In this document: one piece after another, positions 17,000 through 27,822 of the stretch | Numbering within the stretch: the stretch's first letter is position 1 | Layout: each line of letters starts with the position of its first letter | NCBI RefSeq assembly: GCF_014195655.1 | Contig: NZ_JACICD010000002.1 | Span: 186,001-250,000 of the forward strand | Reading direction: 5' to 3' | Length of the DNA: 64,000 nt | Origin: Ancylobacter tetraedralis | Lineage (GTDB): Bacteria > Pseudomonadota > Alphaproteobacteria > Rhizobiales > Xanthobacteraceae | Made by a program: the position numbers and the translations under genes | The notes under the pieces: generated by a model | What the model was told of the DNA's origin: nothing | Databases searched by the model: none | Seen by the model: the letters and a program-made list of their open reading frames with translations, nothing else

Positions 17000-17194
17000 A
17001 TGCCGCCTGTGATCGTGCTCGCCCTCGGTGCCATGGGTGCCGCGGCTCTGGTCAAGCTTCTGGCCGGCGAATCGCGCCGCGTGAATGCCGAACTCGATGC
17101 CGCCCGGCGGGCGGAAGAGGCCAATGTGCCGGCGACCCGCGTGACCTTGCGTCGCGACCCGAAGACCGGCGAGTACCGACCCTTCGATTCCTGA
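17000..17194 (+). CDS. Small single-pass membrane protein of unknown function
   Basis: This 64-residue protein has one hydrophobic segment near the N-terminus (VIVLALGAMGAAALVKLLA). A charged helix RRVNAELDAARRAEEAN and a short end RVTLRRDPKTGEYRP follow. An in-frame ATG 15 bases upstream is an alternative start; GGGAAA precedes the one chosen. I do not recognise the family. It follows the S49 peptidase gene on the same strand, so a shared transcript and a role as its membrane partner are possible. Confidence 0.7.
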   Translation: MPPVIVLALGAMGAAALVKLLAGESRRVNAELDAARRAEEANVPATRVTLRRDPKTGEYRPFDS

Positions 17195-17253
17195 GCCAAC
17201 AGGCCGACCGGCGGCTGCGTTACTGCGGTAATAGTTGTTGGAATGGCTCCAAT

Positions 17254-17273
17254 ATGATGGCGTGGTCCATCAT
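17254..17273. promoter_or_regulatory. Inverted repeat upstream of macA, candidate operator
   Basis: ATGATGG, spacer CGTGGT, then CCATCAT: a perfect seven-base dyad about 50 bases before the macA start. It covers a TATGAT that could serve as a -10 box. A dimeric repressor bound here would block the exporter operon. The regulator is not in the window. Confidence 0.4.
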
Positions 17274-17324
17274 TACAGGGAATTCACTTTTTACGCTGGC
17301 GGTTCGGCCTTATCCCCGAGGAGA

Positions 17325-18554
17325 ATGGTTCGGGCGAGCGGGGCGATGTTGCAGAGGTCGGAAGGCGGTTGGACGGCAGGCACGCGGGCGACGCGGCGGC
17401 GCCGCTGGTCGGGCGTGCTGCTGCTGCTCGTGCTGGGCGGCGCGGGCGGGGGCTATGCGTATTACCGCCACCTCGCCGCCGAGGCGCAGGCGGTGCCGGC
17501 CTACCAGACCGCGAAGGTCGAGCGCGGCGATATCGAGACCACCGTCACCGCCATCGCCAACATGCAGCCGAAGAACTATGTCGATGTCGGCACGCAGGTC
17601 TCCGGCCAGCTGCGCCGCATCGATCCCGATGTCGGCGCGGTGGTGAAGAAGGACGACCTCCTCGCCGAGATCGACCCCACCGTCTACCAGACCCGGGTGG
17701 CCGGCGATCGCGCCAGCCTCGACAATCTGCGCGCCCAGCTGGCGCAGGCGCAGGCCCAGCTCACCCTCGACCGGCTGCGCAACCAGCGCGCCCAGCAATT
17801 GCTCGCCAACCAGTCCGGCAGCCGCGACGCGGCGGACGCCGCCGACGCGACCGAACGGATCAGCGTTGCCAAGATCGACGCGCTCAAGGCGCAGATCGCC
17901 CAGACCCAGGCGACGCTGGACGGCGATCTCGCCAATCTCGGCTACACCAAGATCTACGCGCCCATGGATGGAACGGTGGTCTCGATCACCGCCCGCGAGG
18001 GCTCGACGCTGAACGCCAACCAGTCCGCCCCCATCGTGCTGCGCATCGCCGACCTGCAGACCATGACGGTGACGGCCCAGGTGGCGGAAGGCGACATTCC
18101 CCGCATCCGCATCGGCACGCCGGCCTATTTCTCCACTCTCGGCCTGCCCGACCGGCGCTGGCAGGGGCAGGTGCGGCAGATCGAGCCGACCCCGACCATC
18201 GTCAACGACGTGGTACTCTACAACGTGCTGATCGACGTGCCGAACGAGGACCTGACGCTCATGACCAACATGACCGCGCAGGTGTTCTTCCGCCTCGGCG
18301 AGGCCAGGGACGTGCCGCTGGTGCCCACGCAGGCGCTGCGGACCCGCCGCGACGGCTCGCATGTCGTGAAGGTGGTCACCCCGGGCGGCACCGAGGATCG
18401 CGTGGTGCAGACCGGCCTGTCCAACCGCACGGTGACGCAGATCGTCGAAGGGCTGGAGCCTGGCGAGACGGTCGTCACCGGCGCCAGCGCGGGTGCCGCG
18501 GCTCCCCGCCCGCCCGGCCAGCCGCGCCCCTCCATGCCGCCCCGGCTTGGCTGA
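17325..18554 (+). CDS. macA: MacA-type periplasmic adaptor (HlyD family)
   Basis: This is the membrane fusion protein of a MacAB-TolC-type exporter. One hydrophobic helix (VLLLLVLGGAGGGYAYY) anchors it in the inner membrane. It is followed by a biotinyl-lipoyl half (VDVGTQVSGQLRRIDPDVGA), a coiled-coil hairpin rich in Gln/Ala (residues about 120-210), the second lipoyl half (IYAPMDGTVVSITAREG) and beta-barrel domains. The start is uncertain: the ATG at 17325 has GAGGAG almost touching it, and an ATG at 17346 is the alternative. The Pro-rich end is followed by macB seven bases later. No TolC gene is nearby. The cargo (macrolide, lipid or peptide) is unknown. Confidence 0.88.
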   Translation: MVRASGAMLQRSEGGWTAGTRATRRRRWSGVLLLLVLGGAGGGYAYYRHLAAEAQAVPAYQTAKVERGDIETTVTAIANMQPKNYVDVGTQVSGQLRRIDPDVGAVVKKDDLLAEIDPTVYQTRVAGDRASLDNLRAQLAQAQAQLTLDRLRNQRAQQLLANQSGSRDAADAADATERISVAKIDALKAQIAQTQATLDGDLANLGYTKIYAPMDGTVVSITAREGSTLNANQSAPIVLRIADLQTMTVTAQVAEGDIPRIRIGTPAYFSTLGLPDRRWQGQVRQIEPTPTIVNDVVLYNVLIDVPNEDLTLMTNMTAQVFFRLGEARDVPLVPTQALRTRRDGSHVVKVVTPGGTEDRVVQTGLSNRTVTQIVEGLEPGETVVTGASAGAAAPRPPGQPRPSMPPRLG

Positions 18555-18561
18555 GGCCGTC

Positions 18562-20622
18562 ATGGAGGAGGTCGCCCGCCCCGCCCCCACCCCCGCCCCC
18601 ACCCCCGCCCCCGGCCCCGTCTGCCGGCTCGATGCCGAGGAGGAGATCGCGCGCCGGGCCGCCGCGTCGGCCACCGGCGCGGCCCTTCGCCCGATGGTCG
18701 AATTGGACGATGTCAGCCGCATCTATCCCAATGGCGAGAGCGTGGTGCGCGCGCTCGACCGTGTTTCGCTCACCATCATGCCCGGTGAGTTCGTTGCCAT
18801 CATGGGCCAGTCCGGCTCGGGCAAGTCGACGCTGATGAACATTATCGGCTGCCTCGACCGTCCCTCGGCCGGCGCCTACCGCGTCGACGGCGTCGACGTC
18901 GCCGCGCTCGACAAGGATGCGCTGGCGGCGCTGCGCTGTTCGACCTTCGGCTTCGTGTTCCAGCGCTACAACCTGCTGCCGACCCTCACGGCGGCGGAGA
19001 ATGTCGAGATCCCCTCCATCTATGCCGGCGCGGCCAAGGAGCCGCGCGTCGAGCGCGCCCATGTGCTGCTGGAGCGCCTCGGCCTCGGCGACCGCAGCGC
19101 GCACCGGCCCGGCCAGCTCTCCGGCGGCCAGCAGCAGCGCGTTTCCATCGCCCGCGCGCTGATGAACGCCGCCCCGATCATTCTCGCCGACGAGCCCACC
19201 GGCGCGCTCGATTCGCGCTCGGGCGAGGAAGTGCTGGCGCTGCTGCGGGAGCTGAACGGGGAGGGCCACACGGTCATCCTCATCACCCATGACCCCGATG
19301 TCGCGGCCCATGCGCGGCGCGTCGTGCGCTTCCAGGACGGGCGCATCGTCTCCGACGAGCGGCGGGAGGAGGAGCCGGCCCGCGTGCCGTTGCCCGCCGT
19401 CGGCCCGGCGCGGCGCGGCGGGCTCGCCCGCTTCGTGCCCGACGTGGCCGAAGCCGTGCGCATGGCCTTTTCCTCGATGCACGCCAATATTTTCCGCACC
19501 GCGCTGACGCTGCTCGGCATCGTCATCGGCGTCGCCTCGGTCATCACCATGCTGGCGGTGGGCGATGGCGGCAAGGCGCGGGTGATGGAGCGCATCGCGC
19601 AGATCGGCACCAACCTGCTCATCATTCGTCCCGGCGCGGTGGGCGTGCGCTCCTCCGGCGACAATGCCACGCTGCTGCCGGAGGATGCGGAGGCGCTGCG
19701 CGCCGTTCCCGGCATCGCCGATGTGGCGCCCGAGCGCACCGGCCGCTACACGCTGCGCTTCGGCTCGGAAGATTATTTCACCACGGTCACCGGCACCAGT
19801 GCCGATTATCTGGCAGCCCGCGACTGGCCGATCGCCAAGGGTGTGATGTTCACGGCGGACGACGTGCGTGCCTATGCCCCTGTTATCGTGCTGGGACAGA
19901 CCGTGGCCACCAACCTGTTCGGCGAGGATGACCCGCTCGGGCGCTACATCCTCGTGAAGAACGTGCCCTATGAGGTGATCGGCATCCTCGCCGCCCGCGG
20001 CGCCAACGCCTTCGGGCAGGATCAGGACGACGTCGCGCTGGTGCCGCTCTCCACCGGCTTCGTGCGGATCTTCGGCCGCCGCTTCGTCAACTCCGTCACC
20101 GTGAAGGTGGAGAACGCCGCCGACATTCCGCGCGTCGAGGCCGACGTCACCCGCATCATCACGGATCGCCACCAGGCGGAGGACTTCCAGGTACGCAACA
20201 CCGCGCAGTTCCTGGAAACCGCTGTGGAGACCCAGAACACGCTCACTCTCGTGCTGGGCTGCGTCGCCGCCATCTCGCTGCTGGTGGCCGGCATCGGGGT
20301 CATGAACATCATGCTGGTGAGCGTGACCGAGCGCACCCGCGAGATCGGCATACGCATGGCGACGGGCGCGCGCATGAGCAACATCATGCTGCAGTTCAAC
20401 ACCGAGGCGCTTGTCGTGTGCGGCGTCGGCGGGGCGGTGGGCGTCGCGCTCGGCATCGGCGTCGCGGTGCTGCTGGAGAGTCTCGGCGTCAGCATCGTGC
20501 TCAGCCTGCTGCCGCCGCTGCTGGCCTTTGGCTGCGCCTTCCTCACCGGGCTGATCTTCGGCTACCTGCCGGCGCGCAAGGCGGCCGGGCTCGATCCCGT
20601 GGTGGCGCTCGCCTACGAGTAG
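18562..20622 (+). CDS. macB: MacB-type ABC exporter (ATPase and permease fused)
   Basis: This 686-residue protein joins an N-terminal ABC ATPase to a four-helix permease. The Walker A loop is GQSGSGKSTLMN, the signature LSGGQQQRVSIARAL and Walker B IILADEPTGALDS. The permease begins near residue 300, with a large periplasmic domain between the first two helices and three C-terminal membrane segments. An N-terminal extension of about 45 residues is Pro/Ala-rich (PTPAPTPAPGP), coded by a 12-base repeat. With MacA and an outer-membrane channel it moves substrate from the periplasm outward (family knowledge). The start has GAGG upstream and lies seven bases after macA. Confidence 0.92.
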   Translation: MEEVARPAPTPAPTPAPGPVCRLDAEEEIARRAAASATGAALRPMVELDDVSRIYPNGESVVRALDRVSLTIMPGEFVAIMGQSGSGKSTLMNIIGCLDRPSAGAYRVDGVDVAALDKDALAALRCSTFGFVFQRYNLLPTLTAAENVEIPSIYAGAAKEPRVERAHVLLERLGLGDRSAHRPGQLSGGQQQRVSIARALMNAAPIILADEPTGALDSRSGEEVLALLRELNGEGHTVILITHDPDVAAHARRVVRFQDGRIVSDERREEEPARVPLPAVGPARRGGLARFVPDVAEAVRMAFSSMHANIFRTALTLLGIVIGVASVITMLAVGDGGKARVMERIAQIGTNLLIIRPGAVGVRSSGDNATLLPEDAEALRAVPGIADVAPERTGRYTLRFGSEDYFTTVTGTSADYLAARDWPIAKGVMFTADDVRAYAPVIVLGQTVATNLFGEDDPLGRYILVKNVPYEVIGILAARGANAFGQDQDDVALVPLSTGFVRIFGRRFVNSVTVKVENAADIPRVEADVTRIITDRHQAEDFQVRNTAQFLETAVETQNTLTLVLGCVAAISLLVAGIGVMNIMLVSVTERTREIGIRMATGARMSNIMLQFNTEALVVCGVGGAVGVALGIGVAVLLESLGVSIVLSLLPPLLAFGCAFLTGLIFGYLPARKAAGLDPVVALAYE

Positions 20623-20740
20623 GCGACGCATGCGCCGCGCGACGGGCCGACGCGCGACGGGCCGACGTGCGACGGGTCTTGCCCCCTGCCGCCCGAACGT
20701 TTAGGCGAAGCACGGACACCGGCGGCTGGAGGCACTCGGC

Positions 20741-22027
20741 ATGAACGTTCTTCTGCTCGGCTCGGGCGGCCGCGAGCATGCGCTCGCCTGGAAGCTGGCG
20801 CAGAGCCCGCTCATTGAGGGCTTCTTCGCCGTGCCGGGAAATCCCGGTATCGCCGACTACGCGACCTGTTTCGAGGGCATTGCGCTCACCGACCACGACG
20901 CCATCGTCGCGCTGTGCGGGGCGTATCGGATCGACCTCGTGGTGGTCGGCCCCGAGGCGCCGCTGGTCGAGGGCATTGCCGACCGGCTGATCAACGAGGG
21001 CATCGCGGTGTTCGGTCCGCGCCAGGTCGCGGCGCAGCTGGAAGGCTCCAAGCTCTTCACCAAGGAATTGTGCAAGGCGCACAACATCCCGACCGCCGCT
21101 TTCGGCCGGTTCGACGACCGCGAAGCCGCCCGCGCCTATGTCGAGCGCCACGGCGCGCCCATCGTGCTCAAGGCCGACGGGCTGATGGCCGGCAAGGGCG
21201 TCATCGTCGCGTTGACGCTGGACGAGGCGCTGGCCGGGATCGACGAGGTCTTCGCCATGGGCGGGTCGGAGGCGGGCTTTCGCACCGAGATCCTCATCGA
21301 GGAATTTCTCGAAGGCGAGGAAGTCTCCTTCTTCTGCCTCGTCGACGGCGAGACCGTGCTGCCCTTCGGCTCGGCGCAGGACCACAAGCGCGCCTTCGAT
21401 GGCGACGAGGGCCCCAATACCGGCGGCATGGGCGCCTACTCGCCCGCGCCCATCTTCACCGCCGAGATCGAGCGCCGGGTGCTCGGTGAGATCATCAAGC
21501 CCACCGCGCGCGCGCTCGCCGATGCCGATTGCCCCTATCGGGGCGTGCTGTTCGCCGGGTTGATGATCACCACCAAGGGCCCCAAGCTCATCGAATACAA
21601 TGTCCGCTTCGGCGATCCCGAATGCCAGGCGCTGATGCTGCGGCTCGACGCCGACCTGCTGCCGCTGCTCCACGCGGTGGCGACCGGGCGGCTGGAGAGC
21701 CAGCCGGTGCCGCTCAAGCCCGAGGCGGCGATCACCGTGGTCATGGCGGCGCGCGGCTATCCCGGCAGCTATTCCAAGGGCTCGCGCATCTCGGGCATCG
21801 GCGCGGCGGAGAGCATTCCCGGCGTGAAGGTGTTCCACGCCGGGACACGGCGCGAGGGCGCGGCGATTCTCGCCAATGGCGGGCGCGTGCTCAACATCGC
21901 GGCCATCGGCGGCAATGTGGCCGAGGCGCGCGAGCGCGCCTATGACGGCGCGGCGCTGATCGACTGGCCGGAAGGCTTCTATCGTCGCGATATCGCCTGG
22001 CGCGCGCTGGGGAGCGACACCAGATAG
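20741..22027 (+). CDS. purD: Phosphoribosylamine-glycine ligase PurD
   Basis: PurD makes glycinamide ribonucleotide, the second step of purine synthesis (EC 6.3.4.13). It has 428 residues. It starts [19 protein letters not shown], the family N-terminus. The ATP-grasp region includes [13 protein letters not shown] and [11 protein letters not shown]; the signature [12 protein letters not shown] and the metal site [12 protein letters not shown] are intact. The gene has its own intergenic region and is not in a purine operon here. Confidence 0.97.
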   Translation: MNVLLLGSGGREHALAWKLAQSPLIEGFFAVPGNPGIADYATCFEGIALTDHDAIVALCGAYRIDLVVVGPEAPLVEGIADRLINEGIAVFGPRQVAAQLEGSKLFTKELCKAHNIPTAAFGRFDDREAARAYVERHGAPIVLKADGLMAGKGVIVALTLDEALAGIDEVFAMGGSEAGFRTEILIEEFLEGEEVSFFCLVDGETVLPFGSAQDHKRAFDGDEGPNTGGMGAYSPAPIFTAEIERRVLGEIIKPTARALADADCPYRGVLFAGLMITTKGPKLIEYNVRFGDPECQALMLRLDADLLPLLHAVATGRLESQPVPLKPEAAITVVMAARGYPGSYSKGSRISGIGAAESIPGVKVFHAGTRREGAAILANGGRVLNIAAIGGNVAEARERAYDGAALIDWPEGFYRRDIAWRALGSDTR

Positions 22028-22036
22028 AGCGTGCGC

Positions 22037-22062
22037 CGCAGCATTTCCCAACAAATGCCGCG
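22037..22062 (+). terminator. Candidate hairpin after purD
   Basis: CGCAGCATTT pairs with AAATGCCGCG around CCCAAC with one mismatch. It begins ten bases after the purD stop. There is no T-run, so it may protect the 3' end rather than terminate efficiently. Confidence 0.4.
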
Positions 22063-22097
22063 GTCGCAGGCCAGTCAGGGGCGGGACAGGAAGCATC

Positions 22098-23051
22098 ATG
22101 AACGACCTCGCGGCAGCCCCCGATCTCTCCGTGACACAGAAGGCCCGCCGCTCTCCCCGCGCGGCGCCGGCCTATGACGGCATCGTCGTCTCCGGCGAGC
22201 ACAGCCCCGCCCCGCCCGCGCCGGGGCCGCGCATCGCGGTGGCGCTCGGCTCGGGCGGAGCGCGCGGCCTCTCGCATGTTCTCGTGCTGGAGGCGCTGGA
22301 CGATCTCGGCGTGAAGCCGGTGGCGCTGGCGGGCGCTTCCATTGGCGCGCTGTTCGCCAGCGTCTATGCCGCCGGCATGCCCGCCCGCGAGTTGCGCCAG
22401 CTGGTCGCCCACACGCTGCGCAATCGCGGCGAGGTGATGCGGCGCCTGCTGGCGGCCCGGGTGGGGCGCATCTCCCATCTCTTCGCCGGGCTCGGCAATC
22501 CCGTGCTGATCGATGCCGAGCAGATGATTGCCGGCTTTCTCCCCGACATCGTGCCCGAGACCTTCGAGGAGCTCGGCATTCCGCTGCAGGTGGTGGCGAC
22601 CGATTACTGGGGCCGCTGCGAGCGCATGTTCGAACAGGGCCCGATCCGCCCGGCGGTGGCGGCCTCGCTCGCCATTCCGGGGCTGATGCGCCCCGTCCAG
22701 CATGGCGGGCACACGCTGGTCGATGGTGGCGCGGTCAACCCGCTGCCCTTCGACCTGCTGCGCGCCCGGGCCGATATCGTGCTGGCGGTCGACATTACCG
22801 GCGGCCATGGCACGGAAATGCGCGGCGTGCCGGCGCCGTTCGAGGCGATGTTCGCCACGCTGCAGATCATGGCCTCGTCGATTGTCGGCGAGAAGCTGAA
22901 GAACGGCGCGCCGGACATCCTGATCCGGCCCAACGTGCATGATTTCCGCGTGCTGGAATTCTTCCGCTTCGCCGCCATCTTCAAGGCCTCCGAACCGGCC
23001 AAGGATGAGGTGAAGCGCCGCCTCGCCGCCGCGCTGGAGCGGGTTCTCTAG
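22098..23051 (+). CDS. Patatin-like phospholipase, RssA family
   Basis: This 317-residue protein has the patatin catalytic dyad: Ser in LAGASIGALFAS and Asp in LVDGGAVNPLP. The oxyanion loop is ALGSGGARGLSHV. The family includes RssA/YchK-type lipid acyl hydrolases that act at membranes; the physiological substrate is usually unknown. A 40-residue N-terminal extension rich in Ala/Pro precedes the domain. The start has GACAGGA upstream. It converges with ynfA, with 12 bases between stops. Confidence 0.9.
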   Translation: MNDLAAAPDLSVTQKARRSPRAAPAYDGIVVSGEHSPAPPAPGPRIAVALGSGGARGLSHVLVLEALDDLGVKPVALAGASIGALFASVYAAGMPARELRQLVAHTLRNRGEVMRRLLAARVGRISHLFAGLGNPVLIDAEQMIAGFLPDIVPETFEELGIPLQVVATDYWGRCERMFEQGPIRPAVAASLAIPGLMRPVQHGGHTLVDGGAVNPLPFDLLRARADIVLAVDITGGHGTEMRGVPAPFEAMFATLQIMASSIVGEKLKNGAPDILIRPNVHDFRVLEFFRFAAIFKASEPAKDEVKRRLAAALERVL

Positions 23052-23063
23052 CGCACGCCGTCT

Positions 23064-23387
23064 CTAGCCGCGCGGGCCGAACACCACGATGGCGGCGCCG
23101 GCGAGGCAGACCGCGCCGCCCAGCAGGTCCCAGCGATCGGGCCGGAAGCCCTCCACCTGCCACAGCCAGACGAGCGACGCGGCGACATAGATCCCGCCAT
23201 AGGCGGCGAAAGCGCGCCCGGCCATCGGCGCATCGACCTGCGTCAGCACGCCGGCGAAGGCGATCAGGCTCGCCACGCCCGGCGCCAGCCACAGCGCGCT
23301 CGCCCCGCTGCGCACCACCGCCCAGAAGGCGAAGCAGCCGGCGATCTCCAGCAGGGCGGCGAGGACGAAGAGCAGGGCGGTGTGCAT
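23064..23387 (-). CDS. ynfA: YnfA/UPF0060 family membrane protein
   Basis: This 107-residue protein has four membrane segments and the family start [34 protein letters not shown] and the end [11 protein letters not shown] also match UPF0060. The fold resembles small multidrug resistance pumps, but transport activity is little tested. It lies nine bases after ispE on the same strand and is probably co-transcribed. Confidence 0.92.
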   Translation of the reverse strand: MHTALLFVLAALLEIAGCFAFWAVVRSGASALWLAPGVASLIAFAGVLTQVDAPMAGRAFAAYGGIYVAASLVWLWQVEGFRPDRWDLLGGAVCLAGAAIVVFGPRG

Positions 23388-23396
23388 TACTTTCCC

Positions 23397-24290
23397 TCAG
23401 CCGAGGATGGTCGACTTCACCCACCAACCGGGATGAGCGGCGGCGACCTGCTTGCCGGCCCGCGCGGCGGCGCGGCAGTCCGGATAGAGCGCGAACATGG
23501 TCGCACCGGAGCCCGACATGCGCACGAGCCGCACCTCCGGCGTCGCCCGCAGCGCGCTCGCCACATCGTCCAGAACCGGGGCGAGGCGACGGGCGGGCGG
23601 CTCGAGGTCGTTCGGCTCGTCCATCAACCAGGCCAGCGCCGGCCCCTGCGCGACAAAGGCCGGGACGGGCCTGGCGGCGGCGAGCGTCGTGCCCGGTGTG
23701 AGGGCGAGGGCGCGGAACACGTCCGGTGTCGGCACCGGCACGCGCGGATTGACCAGCAGCGCGCCGAACCGGGGCAGCGCGAGCGGGGTGATTGCTTCAC
23801 CGCGCCCGGCCATCCGGCAGCTTCGGCTGTACAGGCAGGCCGGCACATCCGAGCCGGTGGCCAGCGCGGCGGCGAACAGGCGCGCATCGCCCCGTGGCAG
23901 GCCGTTCGCCCGCGCCAGCAGCCGCAGCGCGGCGGCCGCGTCCGCCGATCCGCCGCCAATGCCCGCCGCGACCGGCAGGCGCTTGTCGAGTGTGAAACGC
24001 CCGGTGACGAGGCCGGGAATCCGCGCGACCAGGTCGCGCGCGGCCCGCAGCACGAGATTGTCCGGGTCCGCCGCCAGTGTCCCCGCGCCCGGCCCGGCGA
24101 GGTCCAGCGCGAGTTCGTCCCCCGGCTGCAGCGTCAGCCGGTCGCCCGCGCCGGCAAAGGCGACCACGCTCGACAATTCGTGATAACCGTCCGCGCGCCG
24201 TCCGAGCACGCGCAGCGACAGGTTCACCTTGGCCGGCGCGCGCTCGGTCAGAACAGGGGATTCAACGCGGGGAGGGCGGCTCTCGGGCAT
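23397..24290 (-). CDS. ispE: 4-diphosphocytidyl-2-C-methyl-D-erythritol kinase IspE
   Basis: IspE phosphorylates the CDP-ME intermediate of the MEP isoprenoid pathway (EC 2.7.1.148). It has 297 residues from the ATG at 24290; a frame extension upstream has no ribosome site. The catalytic Lys is in APAKVNLSLRVLGRR, the GHMP ATP loop is PVAAGIGGGSADAAAALR, the catalytic Asp is in TGSDVPACLY, and the third GHMP motif is MSGSGATMFALY. It diverges from rimP. Confidence 0.95.
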   Translation of the reverse strand: MPESRPPRVESPVLTERAPAKVNLSLRVLGRRADGYHELSSVVAFAGAGDRLTLQPGDELALDLAGPGAGTLAADPDNLVLRAARDLVARIPGLVTGRFTLDKRLPVAAGIGGGSADAAAALRLLARANGLPRGDARLFAAALATGSDVPACLYSRSCRMAGRGEAITPLALPRFGALLVNPRVPVPTPDVFRALALTPGTTLAAARPVPAFVAQGPALAWLMDEPNDLEPPARRLAPVLDDVASALRATPEVRLVRMSGSGATMFALYPDCRAAARAGKQVAAAHPGWWVKSTILG

Positions 24291-24375
24291 GGTCCGCTTA
24301 TGCGATGGAGCGCCGCTGCCGGCAAGCGGGGGAACCGCCCGCCGCACCCCGGCCGCACCCCGGCCGCCGCTCGGC

Positions 24376-24405
24376 TTGCGCCGGTCCGTCATTTGGATGT
24401 ATAAG
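24376..24405 (+). promoter_or_regulatory. Candidate promoter of the rimP-nusA-infB operon
   Basis: TTGCGC (24376-24381) and TATAAG (24400-24405) are separated by 18 bases. They lie 44 bases before the leader hairpin and about 110 before rimP. The -10 is good for this GC-rich genome and the -35 is fair. No plus-strand gene lies upstream for 1,200 bases, so a promoter in this gap is required. Confidence 0.5.
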
Positions 24406-24448
24406 ACGGTCATTCACTAATTCTCATAGCGACTATCTGGTCGGTTGA

Positions 24449-25365
<917 letters not shown>

Positions 25366-25366
<1 letters not shown>

Positions 25367-26985
25367 TGGCAGTGGTCAGCGCAAACCGGCTCGAACTCCT
25401 GCAGATCGCCGACGCGGTCGCGCGGGAGAAATCGATCGACCGGAGCATCGTCATCGCCGCCATGGAAGATGCGATCGCCAAGGCGGCCCGCTCGCGCTAC
25501 GGCGCCGAGACCGACATCCACGCCGAGATCAATGCGCGCACCGGTGAGCTGCGCCTCGCCCGCCATCTGCTGGTCGTCGATCAGGTGGACAATCCGTCCA
25601 CCGAGATCGAGATCGTCTCCGCCCGCCGGCACAACCCGGCGGCGCAGGTTGGCGACACCATCGCCGACACGCTGCCGCCCTTCGACTTTGGCCGCATCGC
25701 CGCGCAGTCCGCCAAGCAGGTGATCGTGCAGAAGGTGCGCGAGGCCGAGCGCGACCGGCAGTACGAGGAATTCAAGGACCGCATCGGCGAGGTCATCAAC
25801 GGCGCGGTCAAGCGGGTCGAATATGGCAACGTGGTCGTGGACCTCGGCAAGGGCGAAGCCTCGCTGCGCCGCGACGAGCTGCTGCCGCGCGAAGTGTTCA
25901 AGGTCGGCGACCGCATCCGCGCCTATGTCTATGACGTGCGCCGCGAACTGCGCGGCCCGCAGATCTTCCTGTCGCGCACCCATCCCCAGTTCATGTCGAA
26001 GCTGTTCGCGCAGGAAGTGCCGGAAATCTATGACGGCATCGTCGAGATCAAGGCCGTGGCCCGCGATCCGGGCTCGCGTGCCAAGATCGCCGTGACCTCC
26101 CGCGATTCCTCGGTCGATCCGGTCGGCGCCTGCGTCGGCATGCGCGGCTCGCGCGTGCAGGCGGTGGTGAACGAGCTGCAGGGCGAGAAGATCGACATCA
26201 TTCCGTGGTCGGACGACGTCGCCACGTTCATCGTCAACGCCCTCGCCCCGGCCGAAGTGGTCAAGGTCGTGCTTGACGAGGATCGCGAGCGTATTGAAGT
26301 CGTGGTCCCGGATGCCCAATTAAGCCTGGCGATCGGCCGTCGCGGTCAGAATGTCCGCCTTGCGTCCCAGCTCACCGGCTGGGACATCGACATCATGACC
26401 GAAGCGGAAGAGAGCGAGCGGCGGCAGAAGGAATTCGCCGAGCGCTCGAAGATTTTCGCCGAGGCGCTCGACCTCGACGAGATGATGGGCCAGCTTCTGG
26501 CCTCGGAAGGCTTCTCGAATGTCGAGGAGATCGCCTATGTCCCGGTCAACGAACTCGCTTCCATCGAGGGCTTCGACGAGGACACGGCGCAGGAACTGCA
26601 GAACCGCGCGCTGAACCATCTGGCGCAGGTCGAGGCGGATTTCGACGCCCGCCGCCGCGAGCTCGGCGTCGCGGACGAACTGCGCGACGTGCCGGGCGTG
26701 ACCTCGCCCATGCTGGTGGCGTTCGGTGAGAACGACATCAAGACGGTCGAGGATCTTGCCGGCTGTGCCACCGATGATCTCACCGGCTGGACCGAGCGCA
26801 AGGATGGCGAGACCGTGCGCATCTCCGGCGCGCTGGAAGGTTTCCAGCTGTCGCGCGAGGATGCCGAGGCGCTGATCATGCGGGCCCGCGTGAAGGCCGG
26901 CTGGATCGAGGCCGACGAGGTCGTCGCCGAGGAAGGCGAAGAAGAAGCCGAAGCCGAGGTCGAGGCGGACGAGACCCGCGCCTGA
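25366..26985 (+). CDS. nusA: Transcription termination/antitermination factor NusA
   Basis: NusA binds RNA polymerase and RNA and tunes pausing, intrinsic termination and rRNA antitermination. It has 539 residues. The N-domain runs to about 125, the S1 domain to about 200, and the KH1/KH2 pair shows CVGMRGSRVQAVVNEL and AIGRRGQNVRLASQL. Two helix-hairpin-helix acidic repeats follow (about 365-495), ending in a Glu-rich tail. It is coupled to rimP and is followed by the YlxR-type gene, the usual order. Confidence 0.97.
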
Positions 26986-27018
26986 GGCGTGGGGTTCGGT
27001 CCCTGAGGTCCAAGGCTG

Positions 27019-27810
27019 GTGAGCAGGAGCGTGGCACCCGTGCAGGCAGAGGCGGCATCGGACGGGGCGGAGGCGGACATGTCCGCGTCGGTCCCCGCCA
27101 GCGACACCGCGGCCCCTGTCGGGGTTGACGTCGGTGCGGACGCGGCGGGCGATGTGCCCGGTGACGTTCCGGCCGTGGAAGCCGATGCCGTGGAGACCGA
27201 CGAGGGACCGGAGACGGTCCGTCGGGCGCTGACGCGGCTCTGCCTCGCCACGCGCACCGTGAAGCCGGTGGGGGAACTCATCCGCTTCGTGGTGGGTCCC
27301 GACGGCCTTGTGGTGCCGGACATCGCCGCCCGGCTCCCCGGGCGGGGCGCCTGGGTCACGGCCCGGCGCGACTCGGTGACCGAGGCGATGAAGAGGAAGG
27401 CCTTCGGGCGGGCCTTCCGCGGCAAGGGTCGCGCCGATCCGGCGCTGCCCGAGCTGGTCGGGCAGCTGCTCGAGAAGGACGCGCTCGGCGCCCTCGCCCT
27501 CGCCAACAAGGCGGGGCAGGTGGTGACGGGCAACATGAAGGTGATCGACGCCCTCACGGGCGGAAAGGTCGCCGTGCTGGTGCATGCCCGCGACGCCGCT
27601 CCCGACGGGGCCGGCAAGCTCGACGGGCTGGCCCGGCGCATCGTTGAGGCGGGCGGACGCAAGATCGCCCGCATCGATGCCTTCCCCGGCGTGCAATTGG
27701 ACTTGGCGCTAGGGCGGGCAAATGTGGTACATGCTGCGCTGCTTGCGCATCCGACCAGCGCGGGCTTTCTCGCGCGTGTCAGACGACTTGAAGGCTGGTA
27801 CGCCGACTAA
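27019..27810 (+). CDS. YlxR-type RNA-binding protein fused to an L7Ae-like domain
   Basis: This 263-residue protein has a YlxR (DUF448) domain at residues about 65-145 and an L7Ae-like RNA-binding domain at about 150-245. YlxR motifs include FVVGPDGLVVPDIAARLPGR and GRGAWVTA; the second domain shows GALALANKAGQVVTGN. The N-terminal 60 residues are acidic and Ala-rich. The usual RxC motif reads RLCLATR. The start is a GTG at 27019 with only a weak ribosome site. Relatives sit between nusA and infB in most bacteria; a role in ribosome assembly or tRNA is likely but unsettled. Confidence 0.88.
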   Translation: MSRSVAPVQAEAASDGAEADMSASVPASDTAAPVGVDVGADAAGDVPGDVPAVEADAVETDEGPETVRRALTRLCLATRTVKPVGELIRFVVGPDGLVVPDIAARLPGRGAWVTARRDSVTEAMKRKAFGRAFRGKGRADPALPELVGQLLEKDALGALALANKAGQVVTGNMKVIDALTGGKVAVLVHARDAAPDGAGKLDGLARRIVEAGGRKIARIDAFPGVQLDLALGRANVVHAALLAHPTSAGFLARVRRLEGWYAD

Positions 27811-27822
27811 GGGCAGTTCAGC

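Noticed and set aside
18475-20631. 718-residue open frame antisense to macB
   Set aside because: The sequence is rich in His, Arg, Gly and Asp as expected of a shadow frame; macB on the other strand has all ABC motifs.
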